A stretch of 64,000 nucleotides of DNA from Proteles cristata cristata (GCA_017311185.1 JAESUZ010001294.1:2046001-2110000), one strand, 5' to 3'. Counted from the stretch's first letter, positions 1 to 10,053 are shown. The notes: generated by a model not told the origin, from the sequence alone. Program-made: numbers and translations.

Positions 1-1344
1 TTGCCTGGGGTGACTCAGTAAAGTCAAGTGATCTGGAGGTCTCTGAGTCTCTCTCCCTCACTGTCCTCCTGATTCCCCAGGACCAGGCCTTCTGGGGGTG
101 GGGGTTGGCCAGGAGATCAAAGGTCCTAAGCCTGAGGATAATGTTCAGGGCCCCGTGCACCTGTCCGCCGCCTTTGAAGACACATGTCAGATTCTACTTT
201 CTGATCCAGGGATCTGATTCCTGGGAGGAGGGTCTTCCCAGCTGGGAGAAGTTGACATTCCTTTGTGTTTATGGGGACAAGGCTGGGAGACAACAGAGAG
301 AGAAGGGGCTGGGGGAGGTCGTTTTGAGGCTGTTTTGGTCACCTCTGTCCCCGCAGATTTGTTCAGCCATCCCCCCACGGAGCTCTGGGTGGCCATGCCT
401 TCTTTCCAGGGCCACCCCTGGCCTGAGTGTCCACCCTCCTTCCTGGCTCTTCTCTCCCTCTTCTTCCCTTCCTTACTCCCTTCTGCCCTCCAGAATTTGG
501 CGGCTCCCTCTTCAAGCACCTGTCTGCCCCTCTCTCCCTCTCCTTCCCCCCACCCCTCAACCCTGCACCTGCTCAGTCCCCAGCTTATAGAAGCTAACTT
601 CCCACCAAGGTTGCCCTTACATGTCTGATCCAACCCGGTTCGGATGCACGCTCCTTCGTCTCCCAGCGGATCTTTCAACTTCACAGGGCCACGCTTACCG
701 TGGAGGAATGTGTTGATAATGGTGGAATTTCAGGCATCTGGGAGCCAAACTTATAAGCAGTATCTGGTCTTCCCAGCTCCAGCCGACCAGGAATTTGGCA
801 TGGTTGGGAGACTGCGGACTTACTCTTTGTACCTAACGGCTAAAAGAAGGCATGCCTTCCCGGCATCATGTAGGTCTCGCTTCTTCCTTCTCAGCTTCTG
901 GAAAACTACAAGGATTGGGATTGATGGGGGGTTGGCTCTGGACCTCAGTAGAGGTTGATGACTTAAGTAGAGCAGAGAGGTCCCAGGCATTTTGAGAACC
1001 ACATCTTCTCTCCCCTCCTGGCCGGCTCCTTGCACTGGCGGCTGGTAAAAGAGCAGTCACCTTGGTCACTAATATCGTGTAGCAGGGCTGGCAAACCCAC
1101 ATGCTTTCGGGAGGCGAGGCCAACACGGTTAGTTTGTGGAGCACACTGGAGGAATCAGTAGGGAGTGGTGGGGGCTAGGGAAACTGGAGAGCCCTGATAT
1201 GCCTAATACTACTCAAAGGAAAATGGGTTCTCGCCCGCAGGCTGACTGCCAACCTCTGCTCGTGCACTGTAGGCTCCAAAGCTCTTTTCCCACATGGTTT
1301 CACTGCATTGTCATCTCCTTTCTCCTGATGGCAATGACCTCCCC
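1..1344. other. Unassigned non-coding sequence
   Basis: No exon, repeat family or RNA gene is recognised here. Positions about 400-560 are strongly pyrimidine-rich on the + strand, with runs of CCCTCC and CTCTTC. They open overlapping frames on both strands that look like compositional artefacts. The opposite-strand frames are purine-rich (Glu/Gly/Arg), as expected from the same bias. Confidence 0.5.
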
Positions 1345-1382
1345 CTTGGCAGATGAGGAAACTGGACCTTCACAAAGTTAAG
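1345..1382 (-). repeat. MIR SINE fragment
   Basis: The motif CAGATGAGGAAACTGGA followed by a decayed CACAAAGTTAA is the reverse complement of the MIR core (TTTCCTCATCTG). Only the central core remains, so this is a short, old fragment with uncertain ends. Confidence 0.55.
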
Positions 1383-1465
1383 ATGCCCTCTCGGATCCGT
1401 TCAGGCAGTGACTTCCGGGAGATGGCTTGAAGATACACAAAGAGAGGTCCAGAAAGGTCTCTGCA

Positions 1466-1690
1466 GGGGTGCCTGGGTGGCTCAGTTGGTTGAGCGTCCG
1501 ACTTCAGCTCAGGGCATGCTCTCACTGTTTGTGAGTTTGAGCCCCACGTTGGGCTCTGTGCTGACAGCTCAGGGCCTGGAGCCTGCTTCGGATTCTGTGT
1601 CTCCGTCCCTCTCTGCCCCTCCCCTACTTGTGCTCTGTCTCTCTGTCTCTCTCTCAGAACAAAATAATAAAGAAACATTAAAAAAAAAAC
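1466..1690 (+). mobile_element. Felid CAN-SINE (tRNA-Lys-derived)
   Basis: The head GGGGTGCCTGGGTGGCTCAG is followed by the RNA polymerase III A-box region, then the body GCTGACAGCTCAGGGCCTGG, a CT-rich tract (CTCTGTCTCTCTGTC) and an A-rich tail. It is close to full length. I did not find a clear TSD. These elements were mobilised by L1 machinery. The opposite-strand open frame through the CT tract is not a gene. Confidence 0.92.
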
Positions 1691-1699
1691 AGAAAACAA

Positions 1700-2060
1700 T
1701 CCTTCGGCTGTCATTAGGTATGGAGGTAGAACAGCTACCCAAGCCAGCCGTTAGGATCACACTCTGTTCGACTCAGGGTTTTCATTCAGAATGTCTCCTC
1801 CCCTGCCTCCATGTGTGAGTACATGCTCTGGGGACGGACACAGGGGACATGCACTCCGGGCTGGGCACAGAGGCCCAGGCTCCGTGGCAGCCCCCCTTCC
1901 CACCCCCCCAGCTGCACACCTGCCCCGCACTCACAGGAAAGAGCAGCTGCTCATGGAGACACCAATGTGAAGGTCTGGCTTCAGCCCCGCCACCCGATGG
2001 CAGGGATATAGTTTCTTCCTTCATGGCAGCACAGGGAAAACCAATAACTATGGGCAGCAA
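1700..2060. other. Unassigned non-coding sequence
   Basis: GC-rich sequence with several overlapping short frames on both strands and no recognisable product or repeat. Confidence 0.4.
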
Positions 2061-2064
2061 ACAC

Positions 2065-2215
2065 GCTTCTGCGTGCTTTGCATAGAGTAACTCGTGTAAT
2101 CCTCACGGTGTGGTCCTAGGAAGGAGGAACCCTTGTTATTCCCATTCTACAGGTGAGGAAACGAAGGCAGCCGTCCCCACACTTATGCAGAACTTAGAGA
2201 CGAAACAAAGGTGGT
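2065..2215 (-). repeat. MIR SINE
   Basis: The order GTAATCCTCACGG, then TTCCCATTCTACAGGTGAGG, then AAACGAAGGCAGC matches the antisense MIR pattern (allele-count region, core, then decayed tRNA-like part). It is diverged as expected of a mammal-wide family. Confidence 0.7.
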
Positions 2216-2414
2216 AGAAGAGACAAAGCTGTTCGTCAGTTCCCAGCCTGGTAACAACTGGCCATTGGCTCAGTCTGCAAACCCTGTTACCAGGCCCGGG
2301 GTGCCGACAGTACAGACAGTAGGACTGGAGACGAATTGTTGCTGCCATCATGACAAACGATACATGAGAAACATGGACTTTGGGAGCCCAGAATGATGGG
2401 GGAAGTCCGAGAAG

Positions 2415-2600
2415 TCTTCCTGGAGGAGGTGACATCAGGCAGAGAAGGGGCGTCTTCTGAAGTGAGAATTGCAGGTGTGAGGGCCCCTTGCAGGTATGAG
2501 AGGCATGAAGGGGCTCAGATTTGGGATTATATTATAGACCAAGCAAACCTTTAAAGCCTTTCCCGTGGCAAGAGGTCTTGAGGAGGTGAGTGAGGGAGTG
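2415..2600 (-). repeat. Possible antisense L2 fragment
   Basis: TTCCTGGAGGAGGTGACATC and downstream text resemble the antisense L2 phrase common in mammals (CTGGAGGAGGTGACATTTGAG). Similarity is limited to short blocks, so family and ends are tentative. Confidence 0.4.
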
Positions 2601-2654
2601 GCTGTTTTAAGTTCTTTTATTCAAGAAGAATATTGAAGAATTTTATTCAAAATT

Positions 2655-3400
2655 CTTAAAAGGCTCAAGGTTCAAACAGTATGGAATGCATGTAGTGAAA
2701 AGATTCCGTCAACCCGATCCAGCTACCCAGGTGCCCTCCTCAAAGCCACCCGACCTCATGAGTGTCTAGGTGCCCTTCCAGAGATCCGTCGCTCTATGCG
2801 TATATAAACTAATCCTTCTCTCTCCCTCTCTCCCTGTCTCTGTATCTCTCTTGACATTTTTTAACCCCCAAGACAGGCACCCTTGATACATCTCTACACC
2901 TGCATTTTTTTCAATTTTAGAGCACATCCTAGAAATCCCTCCTGTTTTTGCAGAGCCGCGTCATGCCGCACAGTTAAGAAACGTTGTGTTTTATTTCACC
3001 AGCCCCTACTGATGGACATTTTGTGATTTTTTTCCTGACTTTAGCTCTTACAATCAATGTTGCAGTCAATTATCTTGCACACACAGAGTAATATTCTCTG
3101 TATGCAAATGCATCTGCAGAAAAAGAATCACCAGCAGTAGAATCATTGAGAAAAAGGAATATACATTTTATTTGCATCAGAAAGTGTTTATTAAAGTTTA
3201 AGTGACAAAAAGGAATGCATACACCCCAGTGAGTTTTGCATGTGTGTGCTAAGCCCCACCCGGATCAGAGTTTATTGCCTTGTCTTGGTCAATTTCACTC
3301 GCTCAGGTAATTCGCTAATCTCATCTCTATCGCATGGGTTGGCTTGGCCAGTTTCTGAGTTTTGCATAGATGGATTCATAAAGAATGTGGTCTTGTGCCA
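2655..3400 (-). mobile_element. Ancient L1 3'-region remnant
   Basis: The + strand carries blocks typical of the reverse complement of the L1 ORF2 end and 3' UTR: CCTTCCAGAGATCC, CAGCCCCTACTGATGGACAT, and CTCTTACAATCAATGTTGCAG. Later blocks near 3210-3280 (ACCCCAGTGAGTTTTGCATG) also look L1-derived. It is highly decayed with no open reading frame. A TCTCTC tract lies at about 2816-2850. Confidence 0.6.
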
Positions 3401-3575
3401 TTGGTCATAAGACTGAAAGTGAAATCCATGTGCACACTCTTAATGTCAGTGCACACGGCCAAGGAGCCTCCGGGTGCGAGGGAGTGACTTGTTATACAGG
3501 TAAGTGCTCCACTTAGCACGGTGCCTGGCACAGCATCAACACTCAAAGCCTTGTAAACCCAACTCCAGAAATCTT

Positions 3576-3783
3576 TTTTTTTTAATTTTTTAAAATATTT
3601 TTTATTTCTAGGAGAAGACATGAGCAGGGGAAGTCAGAGAGGAGACACAGACTCTGAAATAGGCTCCAGGCTCTGAGCTGGCAGTCAGCACAGAGCCCGA
3701 CGCGGGGCTCGAACCCATGAACCGCAAGATCATGACCTAAGCGAAAGTCGGACGCTTAACCGACTAAGCCACCCAGGCGCCCC
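3576..3783 (-). mobile_element. Felid CAN-SINE, with TSD
   Basis: An antisense SINE running from a T-rich tail to the head complement GCCACCCAGGCGCCCC. It is flanked by a perfect 15-bp TSD, AACTCCAGAAATCTT, at 3561-3575 and 3784-3798. The intact TSD and well-kept head (CGACGCGGGGCTCGAACCC) mark a comparatively recent insertion. Confidence 0.95.
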
Positions 3784-3966
3784 AACTCCAGAAATCTTAA
3801 GAACAAGAGACTGTGGTCTTGCTAATGTGCCTCCCTGGATGGATCAGGTAAGAGCCAGGAGGGGTCAGGAACACCGTTTCCACCCCCCAGAGAAACCTCC
3901 ATAACTAATAATAATAACCCTTCCGTTCATGTAGTTCTGGCCTTTCTAAAGCACTTTGACAAGCAC

Positions 3967-4130
3967 TAGTGGTTCTCAGCCTGACTCACATTAGGATCCT
4001 CTGGGGAACTTTCCAGACATACCAGTGCCAGGGCCCCACCCCCACGATTCTTACTTAATGATTCTGGGGTGGAGCACAGCCGTGAGTGTTTTATAAGCTC
4101 CCCAGACAATTCTAGTGTGAAGCCAGGGCC
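3967..4130 (+). mobile_element. MER5-like hAT-Charlie MITE remnant
   Basis: TAGTGGTTCTCAGCCTGACT at the left end, followed by TTAGGATCCTCTGGGGA, CAGGGCCCCACCCCCA and TGATTCTGGGGTGGAGC, follows the MER5A consensus order. The right terminal inverted repeat is not clear, so the element is probably 3'-decayed. Non-autonomous, with no coding capacity. Confidence 0.75.
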
Positions 4131-4410
4131 TGGACCTGGGAGGACACTGATTCGGGTCATGCTATGGAAGGGGAGAAATTGACGAGGCTTGGGGGGGGAG
4201 GGGGAGAAGTTATAAACCGGTATTAAAGTAATACAGTACTGCACCCTGCCAGGTCAGGAACACGTCAGAGCCAGGGTAGGGATCAGGAAACGGGCTGGGC
4301 AGGGTGGGTGCCCCCGTGGCCACCCAGCTGCTGTGCTGGCTCCAAATATAGGGATCCTACTCCAGATTCAGCATACACGCATCTGCCGGCCTCCAACTTC
4401 TGACTCCCAT
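4131..4410. other. Unassigned non-coding sequence
   Basis: Contains a poly-G run at about 4191-4204. No gene or repeat is recognised. Confidence 0.4.
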
Positions 4411-4414
4411 TATG

Positions 4415-4580
4415 CCTAGGAAAAAGCCTAGAAGAAAACATGCCAACATGTCAACCATTGGTATCTTTGGCTGATGTGATTCTAGGTCACGTTTCCTTCC
4501 ACATACTTTCCTGCTCTTTTTAAGTTTTTATCAGTGAGCGTATATTATGCTTATCATCGCAAACAAATTAAAGTTCCCTC
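4415..4580 (+). mobile_element. Ancient L1 3'-end fragment
   Basis: Blocks such as GTCAACCATTGGTATCTTTGG, and a later stretch with TTTTTAAGTTTTTATCAGTGAGC and TATATTATGC, resemble the 3' end of old L1M-type elements (NNCAGTGGTTATCTCTGGG... ATGAGCATGTATTA). Decayed, with approximate ends. Confidence 0.45.
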
Positions 4581-4929
4581 AAGCTGTCGAAGTAAACAGC
4601 AGTGCCATTTTCTGGAGGAGTTGACTGTGTCCAAAGGCATCCAAAAGGGAGTGCGTGGCAGAATTGGGGCCGCTGCTGTCTCCCGAATCCCATGCAGGGC
4701 TTCAGACATCTCAGAGCGGGGACACGCATGATCTTGACCTTCATGTGACTCTGGAAAGGTAGGAGGAAATGTCCCCAAATAAAAATTGCTGCATTTAAAC
4801 AATTCGATTATATATGCCCTTGTAAAATGCCCAGGAAATTTTTAAAAATGAAAATAAAGCTATGTAACCCCAAATCTCAGCACGTAGTTGCAAACCGTGG
4901 GGAGATGTGGGGGAGGACTATTCTTCAGA
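4581..4929. other. Unassigned non-coding sequence
   Basis: Intermediate GC in the left half, AT-rich from about 4780. No exon or named repeat is supported, though the AT-rich part may be further L1 debris. Confidence 0.35.
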
Positions 4930-5190
4930 CAACTGTCTATCCATAAATGCTCATACAGATCTGAATAAGTATAATTTTCCATCAATGGATCACAGCTCTT
5001 TGCAAACTTTTTAAAAAATTCAATAATATGTCCTATCTATGCCAATGAATACGGATACTACACATCAACCTTGGAATGGCTGCGTAGGATTATATAATGC
5101 ACCATAAAACATTTAGCCATTCTCCTGGCGATGAACATATTTCTATGTTCTAACCACATTTTGTTTTTGTGCTGGAAAATGAACATTCTA
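4930..5190 (-). mobile_element. Ancient L1 3'-region remnant
   Basis: The + strand reads GGAATGGCTGCGTAGGATTA and then CATTTAGCCATTCTCCTGGCG. This parallels the antisense L1 phrase for the C-terminal end of ORF2 (GGCTGCATAGTATTCC...). Heavily mutated and non-coding. Confidence 0.55.
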
Positions 5191-5341
5191 ATATATTCCA
5201 TGAAAAACTCTGGAGTAAAGTTTTTTTATCTGGTTTGTTTTGTTTTTGTAGAGAGAATGAATGGTGGCTGAATTTGGGTTTACGGATGTATGTGTGTATA
5301 AATGTGGGTCTTTGTGGATTGAATTTGATTTAAATAATTTA

Positions 5342-5555
5342 TTTTTTAAAAATTTTGTTAAATGTTTATTCATTTTTGAGAGCTAGAGCATGAGCAGGGG
5401 AGGGGCAGACAGAGAGGGAGACACAGAACCTGAGGCAGGCTCCAGGCTCTGAGCTGTCAGCACAGAGCCGGATGTGGGGCTCAAACTCATGGACAGTGAG
5501 ATCATGACCTGAGTCTAAGTCATATGCTTAACCGACTGGGCCACCAGGCACCCCC
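5342..5555 (-). mobile_element. Felid CAN-SINE, with TSD
   Basis: Antisense SINE: T-rich tail, AGCATGAGCAGGGGAGGGGC, then GGCTCCAGGCTCTGAGCTG and the head complement ending GCCACCAGGCACCCC. An 11-bp TSD, TAAATAATTTA, lies at 5331-5341 and 5556-5566. The right-hand TSD copy runs straight into a 15-bp tandem array. Confidence 0.92.
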
Positions 5556-5560
5556 TAAAT

Positions 5561-5649
5561 AATTTAAAGATAATTAATTTAAAGATAATTAATTTAAAGA
5601 TAAATAATTTAAAGATAATTAATTTAAAGATAATAATTTAAAGATAATT
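5561..5649. repeat. 15-bp AT-rich tandem array, six copies
   Basis: The unit AATTTAAAGATAATT is repeated six times: 5561-5575, 5576-5590, 5591-5605 (ends AAAT), 5606-5620, 5621-5634 (one base short) and 5635-5649. The first copy overlaps the right TSD of the adjacent SINE, so the array grew from flanking DNA after or around the insertion. Confidence 0.9.
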
Positions 5650-5675
5650 TAACCCCATAGAGATCTTATCAAGCT

Positions 5676-5677
<2 letters not shown>

Positions 5678-5736
<59 letters not shown>

Positions 5737-5739
5737 ACC
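5678..5739. repeat. Compound (CT)n(CA)n microsatellite
   Basis: About 17 CT units pass directly into about 14 CA units. It is a probable polymorphic locus. The (CA) part gives a Cys-Val frame on the minus strand that is not coding. Confidence 0.95.
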
Positions 5740-5893
5740 ATTTGCAGGTGAGATGTGGTTGCAAAACCTTCTTAAACAGAGCTGGGGAGAGTACCTGATA
5801 AGGCCATACAGCCCAAAGCCAAGGTCAGGTGTTGTTTGCCAGCTTGGGCGCTGAGCCCACAGTTTGCTCTTAACAAATGGCTGTGGGCAATGA

Positions 5894-5894
<1 letters not shown>

Positions 5895-5940
<46 letters not shown>
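5895..5940. repeat. (CA)23 microsatellite
   Basis: Uninterrupted 46-bp CA run, 155 bp from the compound repeat at 5678-5739. The two together could be typed on one short amplicon. Confidence 0.96.
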
Positions 5941-5941
<1 letters not shown>

Positions 5942-6160
5942 CAGCCAATCTCATTCTCCCTGCACGGAAGGCACTAGGGCGGTAATGGAATCGCGTGTCC
6001 AGAGGCGAGCATAATTGAATGGCTGAGGGCATTAAGTCTTTGATTAAACTGGTTGTTCATTTGAAGGGACAATTAACCAAGCTAATATTCCAGGCCAGCC
6101 CAGTGGGTCTGCCCCCATCAAAGGACATATTGAGCAGACAATAAAGTGGCCGCATCCCCT
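5941..6160. promoter_or_regulatory. AT-rich island, possible conserved non-coding element
   Basis: Repeat-free sequence with clustered TAA cores: GCATTAAGTCTTTGATTAAAC, GGACAATTAACCAAGC and TAATATTCC. Composition differs from the flanking GC-rich DNA. Regulatory function is inferred only from motif density. Confidence 0.25.
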
Positions 6161-6344
6161 TTATGGAGGAGAATAGGGCTCTGGAGTCTTTTACCCAAGG
6201 CCCACTGCCCAGGTCAGACCGGGGCCATGGGCACTTCAAATCAAGGAAACTCCGCGTGTGGCCAGCCTGTCAGGTGTTGCATGAGCTTGAGTGTGTGAAT
6301 GGAAGTGGATGCTTCCCCCCAGGGACATTTTCTCTCCCAGAGTT

Positions 6345-6543
6345 AATGACGTCCCAACCCTGCTTGTCTTCTGCACATTTCCATGTGATGCTCGGAGCTT
6401 CAACGGCCATCTTGTGACCAAATGCAAACCTCATTGGCTCTGCCCCGCCTCTGGGCCTTTTGCTGTGCCACAGCTTTCTTGGTGCATAAGCTGAGTTGGG
6501 GTTTCTTGTTTTAAGCAACAGGAAGCATCCTGACTGAGGACGT
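6345..6543 (+). mobile_element. Possible MaLR-type LTR fragment
   Basis: CGGCCATCTTGTGACC near 6404 and the 3' phrase GAGTTGGGGTTTCTTGTTTT then AAGCATCCTGACTGA resemble MLT1-type LTR sequence and its end. Short and decayed; no internal retroviral sequence adjoins it. Confidence 0.45.
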
Positions 6544-6960
6544 GGGTCCTTCTCATGAGCCATCAGCTTCCTGGAAAAGTGGAGGTGAGGAAAGGAGGAC
6601 AAAGGGAAGAACCTTCCTCCCCTTTCCTCTCTATTGCCCAGTGTCAATCCCAGGGTAAGGTGTCCCCCAGAGCACACAGGTTCCCAGTTGCCTGGATCCT
6701 GCAAGATTGAATCCAATGACTGTATTAGTTCTGCCCCTGGGGGTCTGATAGCAGAGGTGACTGTATTCCATGATGCAGAAAAAAGGGAGCCCGGGTCTGG
6801 CCCCAATGAGCTACTCAGGTCAGACAGGGCTGGATAACGACTGGCCAGCCACCAAGCTTGGCCAGGGATCAATCCCACGGGCTGGCAGAGACCAAGAGTG
6901 GGCACGAGTAGAAGTAGGTGGGAAGCTGGGGGGCAATCCAAGCCCCTGCAGGAGCAAGTA
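6544..6960. other. Unassigned non-coding sequence
   Basis: A long minus-strand open frame spans 6270-7019, but it crosses the LTR-like and MIR-like segments and shows no domain. No gene is supported. Confidence 0.45.
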
Positions 6961-6964
6961 GAAA

Positions 6965-7180
6965 TAACTATCATTATGGCAACATGTCTTCCCATCGGTG
7001 CCAGGCCATGGGCTTGCACGGACTGCCGATAGCTTCATCACACCTATGAAGCGGATGCCATTACCCCGTTTCCCAATTCAGGAACTGAGGCTCAGAGGGG
7101 GTAAGTTTCCAAAGGAACACACACTGAACACGATGGAGGCAGATTACAATTCAAGGTTGTATGACTCCAATGGCCCCAAC
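6965..7180 (-). repeat. MIR SINE
   Basis: Antisense MIR: TAGCTTCATCACACC, ATTACCCCGTTTCCC, AGGAACTGAGGCTCAGAGGG and GTAAGTTTCCAAAGG occur in the expected order. Fairly complete copy. Confidence 0.75.
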
Positions 7181-7499
7181 TGCCTTCTGTCAACGGATAC
7201 GTCCAGCCAGCCAGTCAGCCGTCAGCCATTCTTCGACCCACTCTACAGGCAGGAACTGATTCCCAGTCCTGTGCCAGGCGCTATTCCAGATACCAGGAAA
7301 AGAGCCACGACAGCCATGGACTGTGCCTTCTCAGGGCCCTAAGAGCACAGAGGCTCCTCCGGCTGAGAGCTGAGACCCGCATTCAAGCTCAAGGTTAGGA
7401 GTCACCTCACACCATCTAGGCAGTTGTTATGAAGACACCTCCTAAATTCTGACACCCAGTGGAATGTTTTGAGCCTGGAAATGAGAAACCTCACATTGA

Positions 7500-7590
7500 G
7501 TTTGCATCTTGGACCTGGGTGACCTTGACCAAGATGACCTCTCTGTCTTAGGCTTCAGATTTCTCATTCACAGAGCTGGGATCCAATGTC
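7500..7590 (+). repeat. MIR SINE fragment
   Basis: GGACCTGGGTGACCTTGACC followed by GGCTTCAGATTTCTCATTCA is a sense MIR core (GTGACCTTGGGCAAG...CTTCCTCATCTG). Partial and old. Confidence 0.6.
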
Positions 7591-7649
7591 CTGTGTACTT
7601 TCTGGCTGTTGGGAACATAAAGGGAAATTCTGATCTTAAAGGGCTTCGT

Positions 7650-7887
7650 GGGGCACCTGGGTGGCTCAGTCAGTTGCGCGTCTGACTTCAGCTCAGGTCA
7701 TGATCACACAGTTCGTGAGCTTGAGCCCCGCGTCGGGCTCTGTGCTGACAGCTCAGAGCCTGGAGCCTGCCTCAGATTCTGTGTCTCCCTCTCTCTCGGT
7801 TCCTCCCCTGCTCACACTCTGTCTCTGTCCTCTCTCTCTCTCTCCCAAATATAAAATATAAAAAGATTAAACAATAATAATAAAATA
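7650..7887 (+). mobile_element. Felid CAN-SINE, with imperfect TSD
   Basis: Full-length sense SINE: GGGGCACCTGGGTGGCTCAG head, GAGCCCCGCGTCGGGCTCTG, CT tract and AT-rich tail. The flanks AGGGCTTCGT (7640-7649) and AGGGCTTTGT (starting about 7889) form a 10-bp TSD with one mismatch. Confidence 0.93.
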
Positions 7888-8816
7888 GAGGGCTTTGTAA
7901 ACTCCATTGTTTTAGGCAAATATCAAACAGTAAATCCAGTTCTCCACGTTTTAAGGAGTGATGTGATATGGCATTGATGTGATCGGCAGGTCTCAGATAA
8001 TAACTTTAGAAGCTTATTTGTCATGTGTCGAAGATTTGTCCCACTACACACCACTGGAGGTCCTCCGGAGCCTCATGTGCGCCTCTGTGATAACCCCCCA
8101 CGCCAGTCATCAGGGGAGGGAGCTGAGGGCATGTCATCAAGCAAGGGCCAGGTTGCATGGTGACTCGGATAGACAAGTGCTCTTGTCCAGAGTGCTGCCC
8201 CAACTCTGCCGGCTGCTGGCCATGCTGGAGGGGGACCGTGTCGGGCCAGACATTCTTTGGGGTTCTGCTCACCAGGAGGTGGTCAGAAATGAGTACATAA
8301 TCTTCCAGCTGTAGAGGAGAGCGAGCTCTGGAGTGGAACAGCTTGCCAAATGGAAAGCAAAGCAGCAGTTAGTGCTACCTGACTCATGGCGGTGAGCCTG
8401 GGGTGGGGGGTCGACGAGGAGGTGGAAGAAGTGTTAGATTTCTGGAAGGCGGGTTTCCAGTTTTTAGAGAATCTATAGACTCCTAAAATGACAGAACCCG
8501 CATTTAAAGGTCGAAAATACCAATTTTATAATAAGATGGAGGCTGGCTTTCATTTATCTCTGTTAAAGGCATGTACAAATGATTTATTGATTAAAAGGAA
8601 TAGAAGAGAAAATCACACCCCCCCCCAAACCTCACGCCACTATGATTTATCTGATGCTAAGGTTTAGGATATCCTGAGCAAGAGCTGTGGCTAAAAAAAT
8701 GCAGACATAAATTTTTCAATACAGAGGTATCAATACACCACACTCAGAGGGCGACACAAGAGAACTCTGGGGGCCATAGATGTCAGGATGCTGGGTGTCA
8801 TATCTCTGGTGGGGAC
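7888..8816. other. Unassigned non-coding sequence
   Basis: No gene or clear repeat. The part at about 8460-8620 is AT-rich (TTTATAATAAGATGG, GATTTATTGATTAAAAGG). The 111-residue plus-strand frame at 7979-8314 shows no recognisable domain. Confidence 0.4.
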
Positions 8817-8950
8817 GCGCATGTGTGTGTGCTGGGTGTGTATCTGTGCACATGAGCGTGCAGGTACGTGTGTGTGTGAGTACGTACATGTATGTGTGTT
8901 CCCATAAGTGGACGTGTGCACGCAGGCATATCTGAGCGTGTGTGCGTGAC
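8817..8950. repeat. Degenerate GT-rich alternating purine-pyrimidine tract
   Basis: About 130 bp of mixed TGTGTG, TACGTAC and GTGCAC steps. Long alternation is a known Z-DNA-prone composition. Open frames through it (His/Thr-rich on the minus strand) are artefacts. Confidence 0.8.
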
Positions 8951-9006
8951 CTCGGACGTGCCCCCTCTGTGTCTCGACTGCGGTCCCCATGATGAGAAAA
9001 TGAGAA

Positions 9007-9205
9007 GTAAAGCAGCACCCGGGTGGCTCGGTCGGTGAATCATCTGACTCGATTTCCGCTCAGGTCGTGATCTCACAGTTCAGGAGTTCGAGCCCCATGG
9101 TGGGCTCTGTGCTCACAGCATGGAGCCTGCTTGGGATTCTGTCTCCCACTCTCTCGGCCCCTCCCTATTCTCTTTCAAAAATAAATAAACATTTTTTTTA
9201 AAAGA
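9007..9205 (+). mobile_element. CAN-SINE, diverged subfamily
   Basis: CACCCGGGTGGCTCGGTCGG head, GAGTTCGAGCCCCATGG B-box region, GGAGCCTGCTTGGGATTCTG and an A-rich tail. The ACAGCTCAGAGCCTGG segment is shortened to ACAGCATGG, marking a different subfamily from the neighbours. A probable TSD of about 10 bp reads AGAAAATGAG on both sides. Confidence 0.85.
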
Positions 9206-9489
9206 AAGAAAATGAGGCTTAAATGACCTCTGGTTTCTGGCGGACGCTGACATGCTCAGCTCCCTGCCGGGATAATAGTGGCGGGGCTGGGGCAGGGGGG
9301 TGGCTCAGTCTTCCTCCTCCTGTTCTGGAAGTTTACCCGCTGGCCTCTCCCCCTCCCTGCTCCCAAATGCTGTGCAGTCGTTCCTGGCGAGAGGCGCCTG
9401 TGGCTTTGACCTTCTCTACCTGCACGCTTCCTGCCCGGGGAGCAGGTGGAAGTGGAGACGAGACCCAGGTAGCACACCCAGCCCTCTCC
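9206..9489. other. Unassigned GC-rich sequence
   Basis: No gene or repeat recognised. Several overlapping frames of 70-185 residues cross 9223-9851 in all directions, as expected in GC-rich DNA. Confidence 0.4.
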
Positions 9490-9570
9490 CTTCCAGACTG
9501 GATGCTCCTTGGGGGCCAGGCCAGGCACGTTAGCATCGCAGCTCCAGCACACGGTCCGGCACGGAGCGGG
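9490..9570 (+). repeat. L2 3'-region fragment
   Basis: CCAGACTGGATGCTCCTTGG followed by GCCAGGCCAGGCAC and a CGGTCCGGCACGG end resembles the L2 phrase CTAGACTGTAAGCTCCTTGAGGGC...CAGTGCCTGGCAC. Confidence 0.5.
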
Positions 9571-9722
9571 ACTGTGGAAGCATGTTCTGGAAGACACAGC
9601 ACCGACTCCACCAAACCAGTGCCTGTGGGGCCTGCCTGCCACGCGTCCCCCCCCAGACGGGTGGAAGACTCCAAGCCTTCTCTTTCTCTCTGTCTCTCTC
9701 TCCCTCTCCCTGCTCTCTGCAC

Positions 9723-9800
9723 CACAGAATCACCTGGGGAGCATTTAGAAGTAACGGTGCCCAGGCCCCACAAGTAAATCAGAATTCCTGAGCATGAGGA
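9723..9800 (+). mobile_element. MER5-like hAT fragment
   Basis: CAGAATCACCTGGGGAGC followed by GCCCAGGCCCCACAAGT and AATCAGAATTCCTGAG follows the left half of the MER5A consensus. No terminal repeat is left. Confidence 0.6.
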
Positions 9801-10004
9801 CACTCCCCCCGACCCGACGCTGCCAACATTCCCCAAGGCTTTGGCCGCCAACGATCCCAGTTGCCCATGCCTCCCTGGTGGCCAGAGAATGGCCAGGCAC
9901 TCAGGACAGGCTGCATCTCACAGAGACCCAGTTAGGTCTTCAGCCAACACTCTGCTCCCAAGATTCCCTCGGAGCTTGCAAACCACTGATTTCAGGACTG
10001 CCCC

Positions 10005-10039
10005 GGCACTTCTGATTCAAGGGGTCTGGCTCGGACCTG
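10005..10039 (+). mobile_element. MER5-like hAT remnant, left part, split by SINE
   Basis: CTTCTGATTCAAGGGGTCTG then GGCTCGGACCTGG matches the MER5 centre (TTTCTGATTCAGTAGGTCTGGGGTGGGGCC). The rest of the element resumes after the SINE, at about 10296. Confidence 0.6.
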
Positions 10040-10053
10040 GAAATTTTTATTTA

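Noticed and set aside
5561..5649. Six regular repeats suggesting a CRISPR-like array
   Set aside because: Units are contiguous with no spacers, in mammalian DNA next to a SINE. It is a simple tandem array.
5638..6032. Cys-Val repeat proteins on the minus strand
   Set aside because: Translations of (CA)n microsatellites, not proteins.
6270..7019. 249-residue minus-strand open frame
   Set aside because: Crosses an LTR-like fragment and a MIR and has no domain.
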